From assembly GCA_028688905.1 (NCBI GenBank), contig JAQTXH010000004.1, positions 73,636 to 137,635 of the forward strand: DNA of 64,000 bases. Reading direction: 5' to 3'. A program made the translations under genes and the position numbers. The notes below the pieces were generated by a model that ran no database searches, was not told the origin of the DNA, and worked only from the letters and a program-made list of their open reading frames with translations. Below are positions 1 to 9,278 of this stretch, in pieces; the first letter of the stretch is position 1; the number at the start of each line of letters is the position of its first letter. The DNA is from Acidiphilium sp. (lineage in GTDB: Bacteria > Pseudomonadota > Alphaproteobacteria > Acetobacterales > Acetobacteraceae).

Positions 1-338
1 TTGATCGCGGCCTGGACATTCTGGGCGGCGGTATCGAGCGACACCGACAAATCGAACCGCAGGGTGATCGCGCTGGTACCCTGGCTCGAGATCGAACTCA
101 TCGCGGCGAGGCCAGCGATTTGGCCGAACTGGCGTTCCAGCGGGGCGGTCAGCAGTTTCGAGGCGGTATCGGGCGAGGCACCGGGCAGTTTGGTGACGAC
201 CTGAATGGTCGGGAAATCGACCTGCGGCAGGGAAGAGACCGGCAATTGCTGATAGCCGAGCACGCCGAGTAAAAAAATCGCGATCGCGAGCAGCGTGGTC
301 GCAACCGGGCGGCCAATGAAGGGTGCCGAAATATTCAC
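1..338 (-). CDS. RND efflux permease, MdtB/MdtC-like (partial, N-terminal part)
   Basis: This is the first ~112 residues of an inner-membrane RND proton/drug antiporter; the rest lies beyond the left edge of the window. The reading begins [17 protein letters not shown], followed by a hydrophobic first membrane helix and then the porter-domain entry with [11 protein letters not shown] and [12 protein letters not shown]. These match the MdtB/MdtC branch of the HAE1 family. The GTG start overlaps the TGA of the upstream adaptor gene as GTGA, so the two are translationally coupled. It is the third gene of an outer-membrane factor, adaptor, permease operon. The substrate cannot be judged from this fragment. 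Confidence 0.85.
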   Translation of the reverse strand, partial: MNISAPFIGRPVATTLLAIAIFLLGVLGYQQLPVSSLPQVDFPTIQVVTKLPGASPDTASKLLTAPLERQFGQIAGLAAMSSISSQGTSAITLRFDLSVSLDTAAQNVQAAI

Positions 339-1498
339 GCAGAGCCGGCCTTGGCCTGAGTGACGATCTTGATTTTCGAGCCATTCTTCAGCCGCGAATT
401 GCCCTCGGTGACGACCCGATCGCTGGCCGTGACACCGTTGGTGACGACGATGAGCTGTTCATCCTCGTAGCCGATGGTGATCGGCTGATCGATCACGGTC
501 GGGTTTTTATGACCAGCCGCGGCCGGCTTGACCAGAAACACGAAACTGCCGTTCGGCCCCTGCTGCACCGCGACCGGCGGCACCGTGACGGCGTCGGGGA
601 TGCTGCGCACCAGGGTGCGGACATTGACATAGGCCCCCGGCCACAGCGCCAGCTTGGGATTGGGGAAATTGCCCTTGAGCGTGAGCGTGCCGGTGTTGGC
701 GTTCACCGTGTTGTCGAGCACCGACAGCACGCCGTGATCGAGCACCTGGGCGGTCTGCGGATTCCCTTCGGCGGTCGCGACCAGATTGACGGCACCCTTC
801 TGCATCGCGGCGGTGATCTGCGCCAGATCCTGCTGGGGCAGGCTGAACTGCACCGCAATCGGTTGCAGCGTGTTGATCACCACGATGCCGTTGGCGAGAT
901 TGGGGTTGACGATGTTACCGGCATTGACCTGTAAAATCCCGGTCATGCCAGCAATCGGCGCGGTGATTTTGGTGTAGCCGAGGTTGATCCGGTCGGCCTC
1001 GATACTGGCGCGATCCTGCTGGACCAGGGCGCGGTCCTCGGCGGCGGTGGCGTTGGCGGTCGCGGCCTGCTGTTTCGAGGTGTAGTTCTGCGCCACCAGC
1101 GAGGCATATTGCCGCGCCTGAAGCTCGGCGTTGACCAGACTCGCCTGATCCTGCGCCAGTTTCGCGCGGGCCTGATCGAGTGTCGCCTGATACGGCGCGG
1201 GGTCGATCTCGGCGATCAACTGGCCCTTTTTCACAAACTGACCTTCGTGGAACAGCACGGCTTTGAGCGGCCCGGTGATCATCGGCTGCACCGTGACGGT
1301 GCGATACGGCACCACGGTGCCAAGTGCGTCGAGATAGACCGGCACGGTCTGCGCCGTCGCGGGTACGACCTCGACCGGAATCGCGGTCGAGGCCGCGTGT
1401 TTGGGCGCGGATTTGGTATGGAACAGCCGGATCACCACCACCGCGACCAGCACCAGCACGACCAGAATGACGATGGTTCGCCCGCGTCGTTTCGCCAT
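335..1498 (-). CDS. RND efflux periplasmic adaptor (membrane fusion protein), MdtA-like
   Basis: The 387-residue periplasmic adaptor would link the inner-membrane permease to an outer-membrane channel. Residues 8-25 form an uncleaved N-terminal membrane anchor after a basic MAKRRGR start, with no lipobox Cys. The body has a split biotinyl-lipoyl domain (around 70-100, [16 protein letters not shown], and around 175-195, [13 protein letters not shown]) flanking an alpha-hairpin of about 70 residues. Beta-barrel and membrane-proximal domains follow ([19 protein letters not shown]). It begins 3 bases after the outer-membrane factor gene and overlaps the permease start by 4 bases, so all three form one operon. 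Confidence 0.9.
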   Translation of the reverse strand: MAKRRGRTIVILVVLVLVAVVVIRLFHTKSAPKHAASTAIPVEVVPATAQTVPVYLDALGTVVPYRTVTVQPMITGPLKAVLFHEGQFVKKGQLIAEIDPAPYQATLDQARAKLAQDQASLVNAELQARQYASLVAQNYTSKQQAATANATAAEDRALVQQDRASIEADRINLGYTKITAPIAGMTGILQVNAGNIVNPNLANGIVVINTLQPIAVQFSLPQQDLAQITAAMQKGAVNLVATAEGNPQTAQVLDHGVLSVLDNTVNANTGTLTLKGNFPNPKLALWPGAYVNVRTLVRSIPDAVTVPPVAVQQGPNGSFVFLVKPAAAGHKNPTVIDQPITIGYEDEQLIVVTNGVTASDRVVTEGNSRLKNGSKIKIVTQAKAGSA

Positions 1499-1501
1499 AG
1501 C

Positions 1502-2974
1502 TTATCGTACCTCGTGTTTGGGCAGCACCCAGCCGCCGCCCATCGCCTTGTAGAGATTGACCGCCGCGTCGAGCCGGGTCAGCCGCGCCTGTTCCAGGGT
1601 GTTTTCGTCCGACAGTAGGGTCTGTTCGGCGTTCAGCACGGTGCTGACATCGACCACGCCGGCCTGCAATTGACCCCGCGCGCCATCGAGGGCTGCTTGC
1701 GCGCGCTGGACCGCGATGCGTTGCAGGTGTTCCTGGCGGGTCGCATAGTGCAACGCGGTCATCGCGGTTTCGACATCGGTGAAGGCTTGCGCCACCGATT
1801 GTTCGTATTTGGCGACATCCTCGCGATAGGTGGCGCGATCGACATTCAGCGTGCCGGTGAGCGCACCGCCCTCGAAAATCGGCTGGCTGAGCGAGGACGC
1901 CGCCGAGAGCAGCATCGAGCCGGGGGCAAACAGCATGTTCAGCGCATTGCTCTGCCATCCGGCGGAACCGGTCAGCGAGATCGAGGGGAAGAACGAGGCG
2001 ATGGCACCGCGCACCGTGGCGTTGGCCCCGATCAGCGTGGCCTCGGCTTCGGCGACATCGGGCCGGCGGGTCAGCAGTTGCGCCGGCACGCCCGGCCGCA
2101 GGCGCGGTACATGAATGTCGTTCAGGCTGCCGCCGTGGACTCGCAGAAACTCCGGTGCCTGGCCGGTGAGAATGCCAAGCCCCAGCGCCTGCTGGCGCAG
2201 TTCGGAGACCAGGTTGGGGATGGTCGCGCGTTCCGAGGCGACCAAAGCGGCCTGCTGGGCAACGGTGGGCTGATCGACCACGCCGGCCTTGAATTCGGCA
2301 TTCAACTGATCGAGCAGGCCTTGCGCGGCATCAAGGTTCCGATGGGCGATCACCAGTTCGTCCTCATAGGTGAGGGTCTGGAAATAGGTGGTGGCGACGG
2401 CGGCTTCCTCGGTCAGGGCGACGGTTGCCGCATTGAACTGCGCGGCGGCGGCGTTTTCCTGGGCGGTGCGCAGGGCGTCATAATTCTTGCCCCAGAAATC
2501 AAGCTCGTAGCTGGCCTGGAAATTTGCCGCATAATTATGGGAGTCGATATTCTTGCTACTGCCGACGCCGCCGAATTTGGAAAACGACGAGGATGACGAT
2601 GCCCCGGCGGCGCTCGCCCCGGCTTGCTGAAAATGGCCGGTGCCGGTGCCGGTGATGGCCGGCAGCAGCGGCGCGCCGGAAATCTCGACCTGGGCGTTGG
2701 CGGCTTCCAACTGGTCGATCGCCTCGACCACCGAGAAATTATGCAGCTTGGCCGCTTCCACCAGCGTATCAAGCTCCGGCGAGCCGAAATGCCGCCACCA
2801 GCCGGGCTTCGGCCACGCCGGTGCCGCCGTGCCGGGCGAGACGAAACCGGTCGGGACCGCGAGTTTCGGGGCGCGGAACGACGGCCCGACCACGCAACCG
2901 GCGAGGATGAGCGGCGAAACAAGGGCGGCGGCCAGCCTCAGGCGCTGCACCATGCTTTGCGCCGGACCTGTCAC
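1502..2974 (-). CDS. Outer-membrane efflux lipoprotein, NodT family
   Basis: This TolC-like outer-membrane factor of 490 residues is the first gene of the tripartite efflux operon. The N-terminus carries a lipoprotein signal with lipobox LILAGC (Cys about 27), followed by VGPSFRAPK, typical of the NodT/OprM family. Two repeats of the OEP domain follow, with characteristic ELDFWGK, LTRRPDVAEAEATL, ASFFPSISLTG and QPIFEGGAL motifs. Length is normal for the family. The second RND pair in this window (51828-56144) has no outer-membrane factor beside it, so this protein could serve both, but that is inference. Confidence 0.92.
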   Translation of the reverse strand: MTGPAQSMVQRLRLAAALVSPLILAGCVVGPSFRAPKLAVPTGFVSPGTAAPAWPKPGWWRHFGSPELDTLVEAAKLHNFSVVEAIDQLEAANAQVEISGAPLLPAITGTGTGHFQQAGASAAGASSSSSFSKFGGVGSSKNIDSHNYAANFQASYELDFWGKNYDALRTAQENAAAAQFNAATVALTEEAAVATTYFQTLTYEDELVIAHRNLDAAQGLLDQLNAEFKAGVVDQPTVAQQAALVASERATIPNLVSELRQQALGLGILTGQAPEFLRVHGGSLNDIHVPRLRPGVPAQLLTRRPDVAEAEATLIGANATVRGAIASFFPSISLTGSAGWQSNALNMLFAPGSMLLSAASSLSQPIFEGGALTGTLNVDRATYREDVAKYEQSVAQAFTDVETAMTALHYATRQEHLQRIAVQRAQAALDGARGQLQAGVVDVSTVLNAEQTLLSDENTLEQARLTRLDAAVNLYKAMGGGWVLPKHEVR

Positions 2975-3073
2975 GGACGGTTCACTCGGGTCGAAATTTC
3001 GTGCTCGGATCGGGGCTCCATCGGCGTCGGCTCTTACGGATCAATTGTAACAGCCGCATTGCACAATCGCTCA

Positions 3074-3132
3074 CGGAGTCCGTTACCACGGAGTCCATTG
3101 CCACCTAATCCATTACCACCGAGTCCACTATA
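3074..3132. repeat. Short tandem repeat, four ~15-bp units
   Basis: Four consecutive units of about 15 bp begin CGGAGTCCGTTACCA, CGGAGTCCATTGCCA, CCTAATCCATTACCA and CCGAGTCCACTAT. They lie between the efflux operon start and the phosphatase gene, and the last unit runs into the phosphatase stop codon. The efflux promoter should lie in or near this gap, so copy number could affect spacing; that is speculative. Confidence 0.8.
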
Positions 3133-3670
3133 GTGTCTCCGACCCGGGGGTGCGGGGGTCGTAAACAATCCATTCACCGTTCATCAGCGACTGTCCGGTA
3201 AGGGCGAGAATGAACGCCCAGTGGCTGACGACAATGGTTTCCCGCCAGTCGGGGTGGTGTGCCATTCTGGCGCGGAATTGAGCGGCGCGGTCGATCACCG
3301 AGGTTTCGGCCTCGAATGCGTCGGGCCACCACGGGGTGGCCAGGTGCGCGAAATCGTGATCGGGGAACCTTTGGGCCAAGGTGGCGGCCGGGCTGCCGAT
3401 GTCGCAGCTGAACACGAAGCGCTCGCGGATCAGCGGGTCGATTTCGATGGTGAGGTCACGGCTGGCGATAATCGGGGCGGCGGTTTGCAGCGCCCGCGTG
3501 TAGGGCGACACAATCATCCGAGTCAGCCGGATCGCGCCAAGCGCCTCGGCTGCGGCGCGCGCCTGGGCTTCACCCGTTGGGGTCAGGTGCGGGTCTTCAA
3601 TTCCCGGGTCGCGCCGGGTCGCGTTGAAGTGAAGGTTGAATTCGCTTTGGCCATGGCGGAGCAGGATCAT
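3128..3670 (-). CDS. Histidine phosphatase (phosphoglycerate mutase-like) family protein
   Basis: This small histidine phosphatase has the family signature near the N-terminus, MILLRHGQSEFN, with the catalytic His in RHG. Partner residues follow: VSPYTRALQTA with the phosphate-binding Arg, the acid/base region IRERF, and the second catalytic His in VVSHWAFI. I place the start at this ATG because the core begins directly with the RHG strand, giving 180 residues. An upstream in-frame ATG at 3766 would add a 32-residue basic tail reaching toward the divergent gene. The substrate is unknown; members act on sugar phosphates, nucleotides or phosphoproteins. Confidence 0.8.
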   Translation of the reverse strand: MILLRHGQSEFNLHFNATRRDPGIEDPHLTPTGEAQARAAAEALGAIRLTRMIVSPYTRALQTAAPIIASRDLTIEIDPLIRERFVFSCDIGSPAATLAQRFPDHDFAHLATPWWPDAFEAETSVIDRAAQFRARMAHHPDWRETIVVSHWAFILALTGQSLMNGEWIVYDPRTPGSETL

Positions 3671-3822
3671 CGGCAGGCGATACCGCGCCCGGCGACTGGC
3701 GGCAAACGCTTCCTTTGAAGATCGGAAAGGCGAATGGTTGCGGCGTCGCGCGCCACGGCCTATCACAACGGGCCGGGCTTCACGGGCCGGGCTTCGCCCC
3801 CGAACATAGGTGCGTGTCAGCG

Positions 3823-4491
3823 ATGTATAACGGATTTCCGATCGACATTATTCTTCTCGCCCTGGTTGCGGGGTTTCTGGTGCTGCGGCTGCGCAGCGTG
3901 CTGGGCAAGCGCACCGGCTACGAGCGGCCCCCGTTGCCCGAGCAGCAAAGCGTCGGGCTGCGCGGCCCCGCCGCGCCGGTGATCGATGGATTTGCCGAAC
4001 CGGAGCGCGCCAGACCGGGCCGGCCGATTCCGCCGCCGCATACCAATGTCGGGCAGGTCCTGAGCCGGATCGCCCAGGCCGACCGCAGCTTCGATCCGGT
4101 AAAATTCATCGATATCGCCGAGGCATCGTTCCGGCGCATTGTCACCGCCTTCGCCGCCGGGGATCTGACCACGCTGCGCAGTCTTTTGACCCCCTCGGTC
4201 TTCGCCACCTTCGAACAGGCGATCACCCAGCGGGCCGAGGCCGGCGAGACCCACCTGACCGAGATCAAGCAGATCGTCGAAGCCAGTATCGATGAGGCGG
4301 ACCTGCTGGGCGATCAGGCGGTGATTGTGGTGCGATTTGTCTCCGATCAGGAAAACTTCACCCGCGACCGGCAGGGGCAGGTGATCGCCGGGTCTGAGGC
4401 CGTCTCCGAGATTGTCGATTTGTGGAGCTTCGAGCGCAGCGTGAACGCGTCCGATCCGGTCTGGCGGCTTGCCGCAGCGCGCAGCGGCTGA
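3823..4491 (+). CDS. Tim44/TimA domain-containing protein
   Basis: The predicted 222-residue protein has one N-terminal membrane helix (FPIDIILLALVAGFLVLRL, residues about 5-24), a proline-rich linker, and a C-terminal Tim44-like domain from about residue 85 (FIDIAEASFRRIVTAFAAGDLTTLRSLL ... VIVVRFVSDQENFTRDRQG). The layout matches the bacterial TimA family, usually encoded near mltA in alphaproteobacteria. mltA starts 3 bases downstream here, in accord with that order. The start is the ATG immediately before the membrane helix; an upstream in-frame ATG at 3715 would put 36 unlikely residues in front of it. Its role is probably in envelope protein assembly, but this is inferred from mitochondrial relatives. 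Confidence 0.82.
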   Translation: MYNGFPIDIILLALVAGFLVLRLRSVLGKRTGYERPPLPEQQSVGLRGPAAPVIDGFAEPERARPGRPIPPPHTNVGQVLSRIAQADRSFDPVKFIDIAEASFRRIVTAFAAGDLTTLRSLLTPSVFATFEQAITQRAEAGETHLTEIKQIVEASIDEADLLGDQAVIVVRFVSDQENFTRDRQGQVIAGSEAVSEIVDLWSFERSVNASDPVWRLAAARSG

Positions 4492-4494
4492 ACG

Positions 4495-5700
4495 ATGCGC
4501 GGTGTTTTTGCCGGGGCTATTACTGTGCCCGTCCTGTTGTCGCTGGCGCTTGCCGGATGCGCGATAAAGCCGCCCGCGACGGCCTCGGGGGCTGCCGGAC
4601 CGGACGGTGCGTGGGTGCCGATGACGTTCAACGCCCTGCCGGGGTGGGGACCGGGCATCGCGGTGGCGGGGTTGCCGGGGTTCGTGCGATCGTGTCAGGC
4701 GATCGAGGTGATGCCGGAAGATCAGAGCCTGGGGGGAGACGGGGTGGCCGGGTCGCTCGGCGGCAAGGCGGGACTGTGGCGCGGGACGTGCGCGGCGGCG
4801 CGCGCGGTGCCCCCCGACGATGCGGCGGCGGCGCAGACATTCTATCAAACCTACTTCGTGCCCTACCAAGCGGCGGCGGCGACGCGGATCACCGGTTATT
4901 TCGAGCCGGTCTATGCCGGATCTGAAGTGCGGCTGCGGGGATACGACGTTCCGCTCTACGCCAAGCCCCGGAATATGGTCCGCGCCGATCTCGCCGCCTT
5001 CCGCGACAGTACCGGCAAGCAGCGCATTGTCGGGCGGCTACGTTACGGCAAGCTGGTACCCTATTACAGCCGGGCGCGGATCGAGAGCGGGATCATCGCG
5101 CAGCAGGCGCAGGTCGTCGCCTGGCTGCGCGATCCGGTCGATGCCTACATGGCACAAGTGCAAGGCGCGGCACAGTTGCGCTTGCCGGACGGCACGCTGA
5201 TCGACCTTGGCTTCGACGGCACCAACGGTCGCGCCTACACGCCGATCGGCAAGCTGATGGTTGAAAAGGGCGATCTGGCGGCCAATGACGTGTCGATCCA
5301 GTCGATCAGCGCGTGGCTGCGCGCCCATCCAACCCAGGCACCGGCGTTGATGGACGCGAATAAGAATTACGTGTTTTTCAAGCGCGTGCGCGACGTACCG
5401 GACGGATTGGGCACGCCCGGCGCGCTCGGCGTGCCGTTAACGCCGGAAGGGTCGATCGCCGTCGATGAAAAGGCGATCCCGCTCGGAGCGCCGGCATTCG
5501 TCGCGACCAAAACGCTCGATCGCCTGACCACGGCGCAGGACATCGACGTCGGCGCGAAGGGTACGTCGGCGGCCCAGATTTTTTTCGGCATCGGCCGTAA
5601 TGCGGCGGAGATGGCGGGTGCCACGGACGAGGTGGGCCGTCTGTTCGTGTTGCTGCCCCGCCCGACGGTGCCGGCACCTGCGGCAGGTGCGACTTCATGA
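4495..5700 (+). CDS. mltA: MltA-family membrane-bound lytic murein transglycosylase (catalytic Asp replaced)
   Basis: MltA cleaves the MurNAc-GlcNAc bond of peptidoglycan to a 1,6-anhydro product. This 401-residue protein has a lipoprotein signal with lipobox LALAGC, then the MltA barrel domain (ITGYFEPVYAGS, RYGKLVPYYSRARIESG, DPVDAYMAQVQGA, YTPIGKLMVEKGD) and the C-terminal 3D-type domain (AIPLGAPAFV, AQDIDVGAKG, AAQIFFGIG). In E. coli the last motif carries the catalytic Asp308 (xDxYxG); here that position is Gln361 (codon CAG at 5575-5577). The Gly-Gly after the preceding AQD is also altered. It starts 3 bases after the Tim44-like gene and overlaps the next gene by 4 bases. Confidence 0.88.
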   Translation: MRGVFAGAITVPVLLSLALAGCAIKPPATASGAAGPDGAWVPMTFNALPGWGPGIAVAGLPGFVRSCQAIEVMPEDQSLGGDGVAGSLGGKAGLWRGTCAAARAVPPDDAAAAQTFYQTYFVPYQAAAATRITGYFEPVYAGSEVRLRGYDVPLYAKPRNMVRADLAAFRDSTGKQRIVGRLRYGKLVPYYSRARIESGIIAQQAQVVAWLRDPVDAYMAQVQGAAQLRLPDGTLIDLGFDGTNGRAYTPIGKLMVEKGDLAANDVSIQSISAWLRAHPTQAPALMDANKNYVFFKRVRDVPDGLGTPGALGVPLTPEGSIAVDEKAIPLGAPAFVATKTLDRLTTAQDIDVGAKGTSAAQIFFGIGRNAAEMAGATDEVGRLFVLLPRPTVPAPAAGATS

Positions 5701-6494
5701 ACCCGGTGTCGCCGCCGGGACCGCGCGTGGCGCTGTTCGTGACGTGCCTGGTCGATATGTATCGCCCCAGTGTCGGGTTCGCCGCGATCAATCTGCTTGA
5801 AGCGGCGGGTTGCATGGTCGAGGTGCCGCGCGCGCAGACCTGCTGCGGCCAGCCCGCCTATAATGCGGGCGATCGCGCCACCGCGCGGGCTTTGGCGGCA
5901 GGGCTTCTGCGCAGTTTGGCTGGGTATGATTACGTGATCGTCCCATCGGGTTCCTGTGCCGGCATGCTGCGCGAGCATATGCCCGCCTTGTTCGATCAGG
6001 ACCCCGATCTGCGTGATCGCGCCGAGACGCTGGCTGCGAAATGCTGGGAACTGACCAGTTTTCTGGCCGATGTCATGGGTTTTTCGGGGATTGCGACCGT
6101 ATTGCTGGTGCGGGCGACCTATCATGACAGCTGCGCCGGCTTGCGCGAGCTGGGGGTGAAAACCCAGCCGCGCGCGCTGCTCGCCAAGGTTGCCGGGCTT
6201 GATCTGGTCGAAATGGCGGAACCGGAAATCTGTTGCGGGTTCGGCGGCACGTTCTGCGTCAAATTCCCCGATATTTCGGCGCGGATGACCGGCGATAAAA
6301 CCGCCGATATCGCCGCGAGCGGGGCGGAAATGGTGCTGGCGGGCGATCTGGGCTGCTTGCTCAACATGGCGGGCAAGCTGTCCCGTGAAGGAAGATTGAC
6401 CGCCGATGGCAAGCCCGTCGCGGTGCGGCATGTGGCGGAAGTGCTGGCCGGCATCACCGCCGATCTGCCGCCGATCGGTGGAGTCCGCGGTTGA
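5697..6494 (+). CDS. (Fe-S)-binding protein, LutA/YkgE-like
   Basis: The 265-residue soluble protein has two cysteine-rich CCG domains. The first has FVTCLVD, QTCCGQP and PSGSCAG; the second has [15 protein letters not shown] and GDLGC. This is the LutA/LldE subunit pattern of the LutABC lactate-oxidising complex, also seen in heterodisulfide-reductase-type proteins. No LutB or LutC partner lies beside it, so either the complex is encoded elsewhere or this copy has another role. The ATG overlaps the mltA stop as ATGA, and its own TGA overlaps the kup TTG start, so it sits inside one coupled transcript. Confidence 0.85.
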   Translation: MNPVSPPGPRVALFVTCLVDMYRPSVGFAAINLLEAAGCMVEVPRAQTCCGQPAYNAGDRATARALAAGLLRSLAGYDYVIVPSGSCAGMLREHMPALFDQDPDLRDRAETLAAKCWELTSFLADVMGFSGIATVLLVRATYHDSCAGLRELGVKTQPRALLAKVAGLDLVEMAEPEICCGFGGTFCVKFPDISARMTGDKTADIAASGAEMVLAGDLGCLLNMAGKLSREGRLTADGKPVAVRHVAEVLAGITADLPPIGGVRG

Positions 6495-8383
6495 ACTTGT
6501 CGACAACCAAAGAGACCTCGCCGGTCGAAAAACTCAAATTCGCGGCGCTGATCGGCGCGCTCGGCGTCGTCTATGGCGACATCGGCACCTCGCCGCTCTA
6601 TGCGTTGCAGGCGTGTCTCGGCTACGTCACCAAGGGCGGGTTGCGGACCGACGACGTTCTCGGCCTGCTGAGCCTGATTTTCTGGGCGCTGATCATCACC
6701 GTCACCCTGAAATACGTCACCTTCGTGATGCGGGCCGACAATGATGGCGAGGGTGGGATTCTGGCCCTGATGGCGCTGGCGCAGCGCGTCGCCCGGACCG
6801 ATCGGGTGCGTTATGGATTGATGATTGTCGGTATCGTTGGCGCGGGGTTGTTCCTGGGGGACGGCGTGATCACCCCGGCGATTTCGGTGCTCTCGGCGGT
6901 GGAAGGATTGAGCGTCGCCTCGCCGGATTTCAACCGCTTCGTGCTGCCGATTGCGGTGGCGATCATCATCGGGCTGTTTCTCGTGCAGCGGCGCGGCACC
7001 GGGGCGGTGGGCAAGCTGTTCGGGCCGATCATGGTGGTCTGGTTTATCACCATCGCCGGGTTCGGCCTGTACCGGATCGTGCTCAACCCGTATGTGCTGG
7101 TCGCGCTGATCCCGGTCCAGGGCATCAAGTTCATCCTCCGCCACGATATCCTGGCTTTCGTGGCCCTCGGCGCGGTGGTGCTGGCGGTGACCGGGGCGGA
7201 AGCGCTCTATGCCGACATGAGCCATTTTGGCCGCCGCCCGATCCGCGCGACCTGGCGGTTTTTTGTGCTGCCGGCGCTGGTGCTGAATTATTTCGGCCAG
7301 GGTGCTTTGGTGATTTCGAACCCGAAGGCAGCCGACAATCCGTTCTATTTGCTGGTGCCGCACGCGGGGCTGATCCCGATGGTCATTCTGGCGACGATTG
7401 CGACGATCATCGCGAGCCAGGCGGTGATTTCCGGCGCGTTCACTCTGGGCAGCCAATGCGTGCAGCTTGGCCTGCTGCCGCGCATGGAAATTCGCCATAC
7501 CAGCCTCACCGAAGAGGGTCAGGTCTATGTGCCGCAAATGAACGCGGCGCTGGCGGTCGGAGTGCTCATTCTGGTGCTTGGGTTCCGGTCATCGAACGCG
7601 CTGGCCTCGGCCTACGGCATTGCGGTGACGGGCACGTTTCTCTGCACCAATATCCTGTCCGCTCTGGTGTTCCACCGGCATTTCAACTGGCCATTATGGA
7701 AGACCGGAGGGGTCTGGGGGGCCTTTTTCCTGGTCGATTTCGCGTTTTTCAGCGCGAACATCCTGAAAATATTCGAGGGGGGCTGGGTGCCGCTGGTGAT
7801 TGGCCTGAGCATCGTGACGCTGATGACCACCTGGCGGCGCGGGCGCAGCCTGTTGTTCGCCCGCTGGCAGCAGGACAGCCTGCCCCTTGCCTCGTTCCTG
7901 GGCCGCCTGCCGCAGTCGCGCATCGTGCGGGTGCCGGGCATCGCGGTGTTTCTGACCGGCAATCCGGAATATACCCCCGCCTCGCTGCTGCATAATCTCA
8001 AGCACAACAAGGTGCTGCATGAGACGGTGTTTTTTGTCACCGTGCGCAATCTCGATGTGCCGAGCGCAACCGGTAGCGACCGGATGCGTTGCGAGGAACT
8101 GGCACCGGGAATTTACCGGGTCGGCATCGGCTACGGTTTCATGGACAGCCCGAATCTGCCCAGGTCGCTCGATTTGCTGCGCGAAAAGGGGTTGCCGTTC
8201 AACCCGATGCAGACAAGCTATTTTCTGGGGCGTGAAACCGTGGTGCCGGCCACCGTGCCGAAACTGGGCTTCATCCGGCGCGCGATTTTTCTGTTCATGT
8301 TGCGCAACGCGATTTCGGCGACCGAGTTTTTCCAGATCCCATCCGACCGGGTCGTGGAACTTGGCGTGCGCGTCGCCATCTGA
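6491..8383 (+). CDS. kup: Kup-family potassium uptake transporter
   Basis: The 630-residue protein opens with the family signature [16 protein letters not shown], followed by [15 protein letters not shown] and [13 protein letters not shown]. About twelve membrane helices run to residue ~450, then a hydrophilic C-terminal domain ends the protein. Length matches Kup/TrkD (about 620-640). It would import K+ with protons, which suits an acid-tolerant organism. The start is a TTG overlapping the preceding TGA, with a GGAG about 9 bases upstream. Kup would work opposite to, or alongside, the foreign K+ channel at 32244-33062. Confidence 0.96.
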   Translation: MNLSTTKETSPVEKLKFAALIGALGVVYGDIGTSPLYALQACLGYVTKGGLRTDDVLGLLSLIFWALIITVTLKYVTFVMRADNDGEGGILALMALAQRVARTDRVRYGLMIVGIVGAGLFLGDGVITPAISVLSAVEGLSVASPDFNRFVLPIAVAIIIGLFLVQRRGTGAVGKLFGPIMVVWFITIAGFGLYRIVLNPYVLVALIPVQGIKFILRHDILAFVALGAVVLAVTGAEALYADMSHFGRRPIRATWRFFVLPALVLNYFGQGALVISNPKAADNPFYLLVPHAGLIPMVILATIATIIASQAVISGAFTLGSQCVQLGLLPRMEIRHTSLTEEGQVYVPQMNAALAVGVLILVLGFRSSNALASAYGIAVTGTFLCTNILSALVFHRHFNWPLWKTGGVWGAFFLVDFAFFSANILKIFEGGWVPLVIGLSIVTLMTTWRRGRSLLFARWQQDSLPLASFLGRLPQSRIVRVPGIAVFLTGNPEYTPASLLHNLKHNKVLHETVFFVTVRNLDVPSATGSDRMRCEELAPGIYRVGIGYGFMDSPNLPRSLDLLREKGLPFNPMQTSYFLGRETVVPATVPKLGFIRRAIFLFMLRNAISATEFFQIPSDRVVELGVRVAI

Positions 8384-8388
8384 TCGGC

Positions 8389-8880
8389 ATGGCCCTCACC
8401 ATTCACCGTGAAATTGCCGCCGACGGCACCGAACTGCACCTGGTGCCGATGCCACCGCCGCGCTTGCCGCGGGTTCGGAAACGCGACATCGAACAGGCAT
8501 GGGAGGCCGCGCGTGATGCCGCCCGCGCCGGTCATGATGGTCCGGCGCGGGGGTTTCGCTTCGCCGGCGGCCCCGACGTGGCGCTGCGCGACCGCGATGC
8601 GCGGACCTGGGCGTTGTCGGTCGATCGGGTGGCCGACCTGTCGACACCGCACGGCATTTCGGTGTGCTTGCGCCTGCTGGGACTGGTCGCCCTGATCGGC
8701 GATGCGGCATGGCTGGCACCCTTCGTGCAGATCGGGCACGATGGCGCGGCACTCGATGGGGCGCTCCTCACCGCCGCCGCGCTGACCAGCTTGACCGACA
8801 CCGGTGGACTCAATGAAAACGAACTTCGCGCCATGCTGATCACGCGCGCAGCCGAGGACGATAAAAAATGCTCCGCCTGA
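8389..8880 (+). CDS. Hypothetical protein, Kup operon
   Basis: The 163-residue protein begins 5 bases after kup and ends inside the next gene with a 13-base overlap, so it belongs to the same transcript. It is hydrophilic at the N-terminus, with a basic stretch (PPRLPRVRKRDIEQAWEAAR), a central Asp/Arg-rich part (GGPDVALRDRDARTWALSVD) and a moderately hydrophobic segment (residues about 93-110) too polar to be a sure membrane helix. No family motif was recognised and no signal peptide is evident. Its real-gene status rests on operon packing and strong GC codon bias. Confidence 0.7.
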   Translation: MALTIHREIAADGTELHLVPMPPPRLPRVRKRDIEQAWEAARDAARAGHDGPARGFRFAGGPDVALRDRDARTWALSVDRVADLSTPHGISVCLRLLGLVALIGDAAWLAPFVQIGHDGAALDGALLTAAALTSLTDTGGLNENELRAMLITRAAEDDKKCSA

Positions 8881-9212
8881 CCCTGATGCTTTCGGCCATC
8901 ACTCTGCCGCTCGCCGCGTGTAGTTTTGGTGCGCCACCGCCGCAATCGGCCGCCGATAAGGCCAATCTCGCAGCCTGCACCCATCAGGCCGAGCAGATCG
9001 ACGCCGCGCGCCACTACGCCTATCTGTCGCGCACCGATCAGTTCGCAACACCGTTTCTCGGCACGCCGAACCCTGAATATCTGAGCAACAAGCTGGCGCA
9101 GTTGCACGACCAGGAAGATCGGATCAACGATTGTGTGAATAATGCCAATCCGTCCTATGCAGGGTCGGGCGCGGCGTTGCCGGAACCGACGATTATCGGA
9201 CCGACTCAATAA
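8868..9212 (+). CDS. Small predicted lipoprotein of unknown function
   Basis: The 114-residue protein has a clear lipoprotein signal, MLRLTLMLSAITLPLAACSF, with lipobox LAAC and Cys 18. The mature part is short, polar and alanine-rich, with a Tyr/Asp-rich centre (HYAYLSRTDQFATPFLGTPNPEYLSNKL) that suggests helices. No known domain was recognised. The start lies within the end of the preceding gene, implying coupling. The residue after the lipobox Cys is Ser, so outer-membrane sorting by Lol would be expected, but no partner is visible. Confidence 0.75.
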   Translation: MLRLTLMLSAITLPLAACSFGAPPPQSAADKANLAACTHQAEQIDAARHYAYLSRTDQFATPFLGTPNPEYLSNKLAQLHDQEDRINDCVNNANPSYAGSGAALPEPTIIGPTQ

Positions 9213-9246
9213 ATACATCGGAAAATACATCGGAAAATACATCGGA
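9211..9246. repeat. Perfect 3 x 12-bp tandem repeat
   Basis: Three identical copies of AAATACATCGGA run without interruption from the lipoprotein stop codon into the gap before the Pat-like gene. The gap is AT-richer than its surroundings and is the only space for a promoter for the downstream gene. The unit length (12 bp) does not match a helical turn. Confidence 0.9.
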
Positions 9247-9278
9247 TTTGCGCCGCATTTGAACTATAAGATCGGGTC

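Noticed and set aside
3074-9246. Possible CRISPR array from the 15-bp and 12-bp tandem repeats
   Set aside because: Units are too short, contiguous without spacers, and there are no cas genes.
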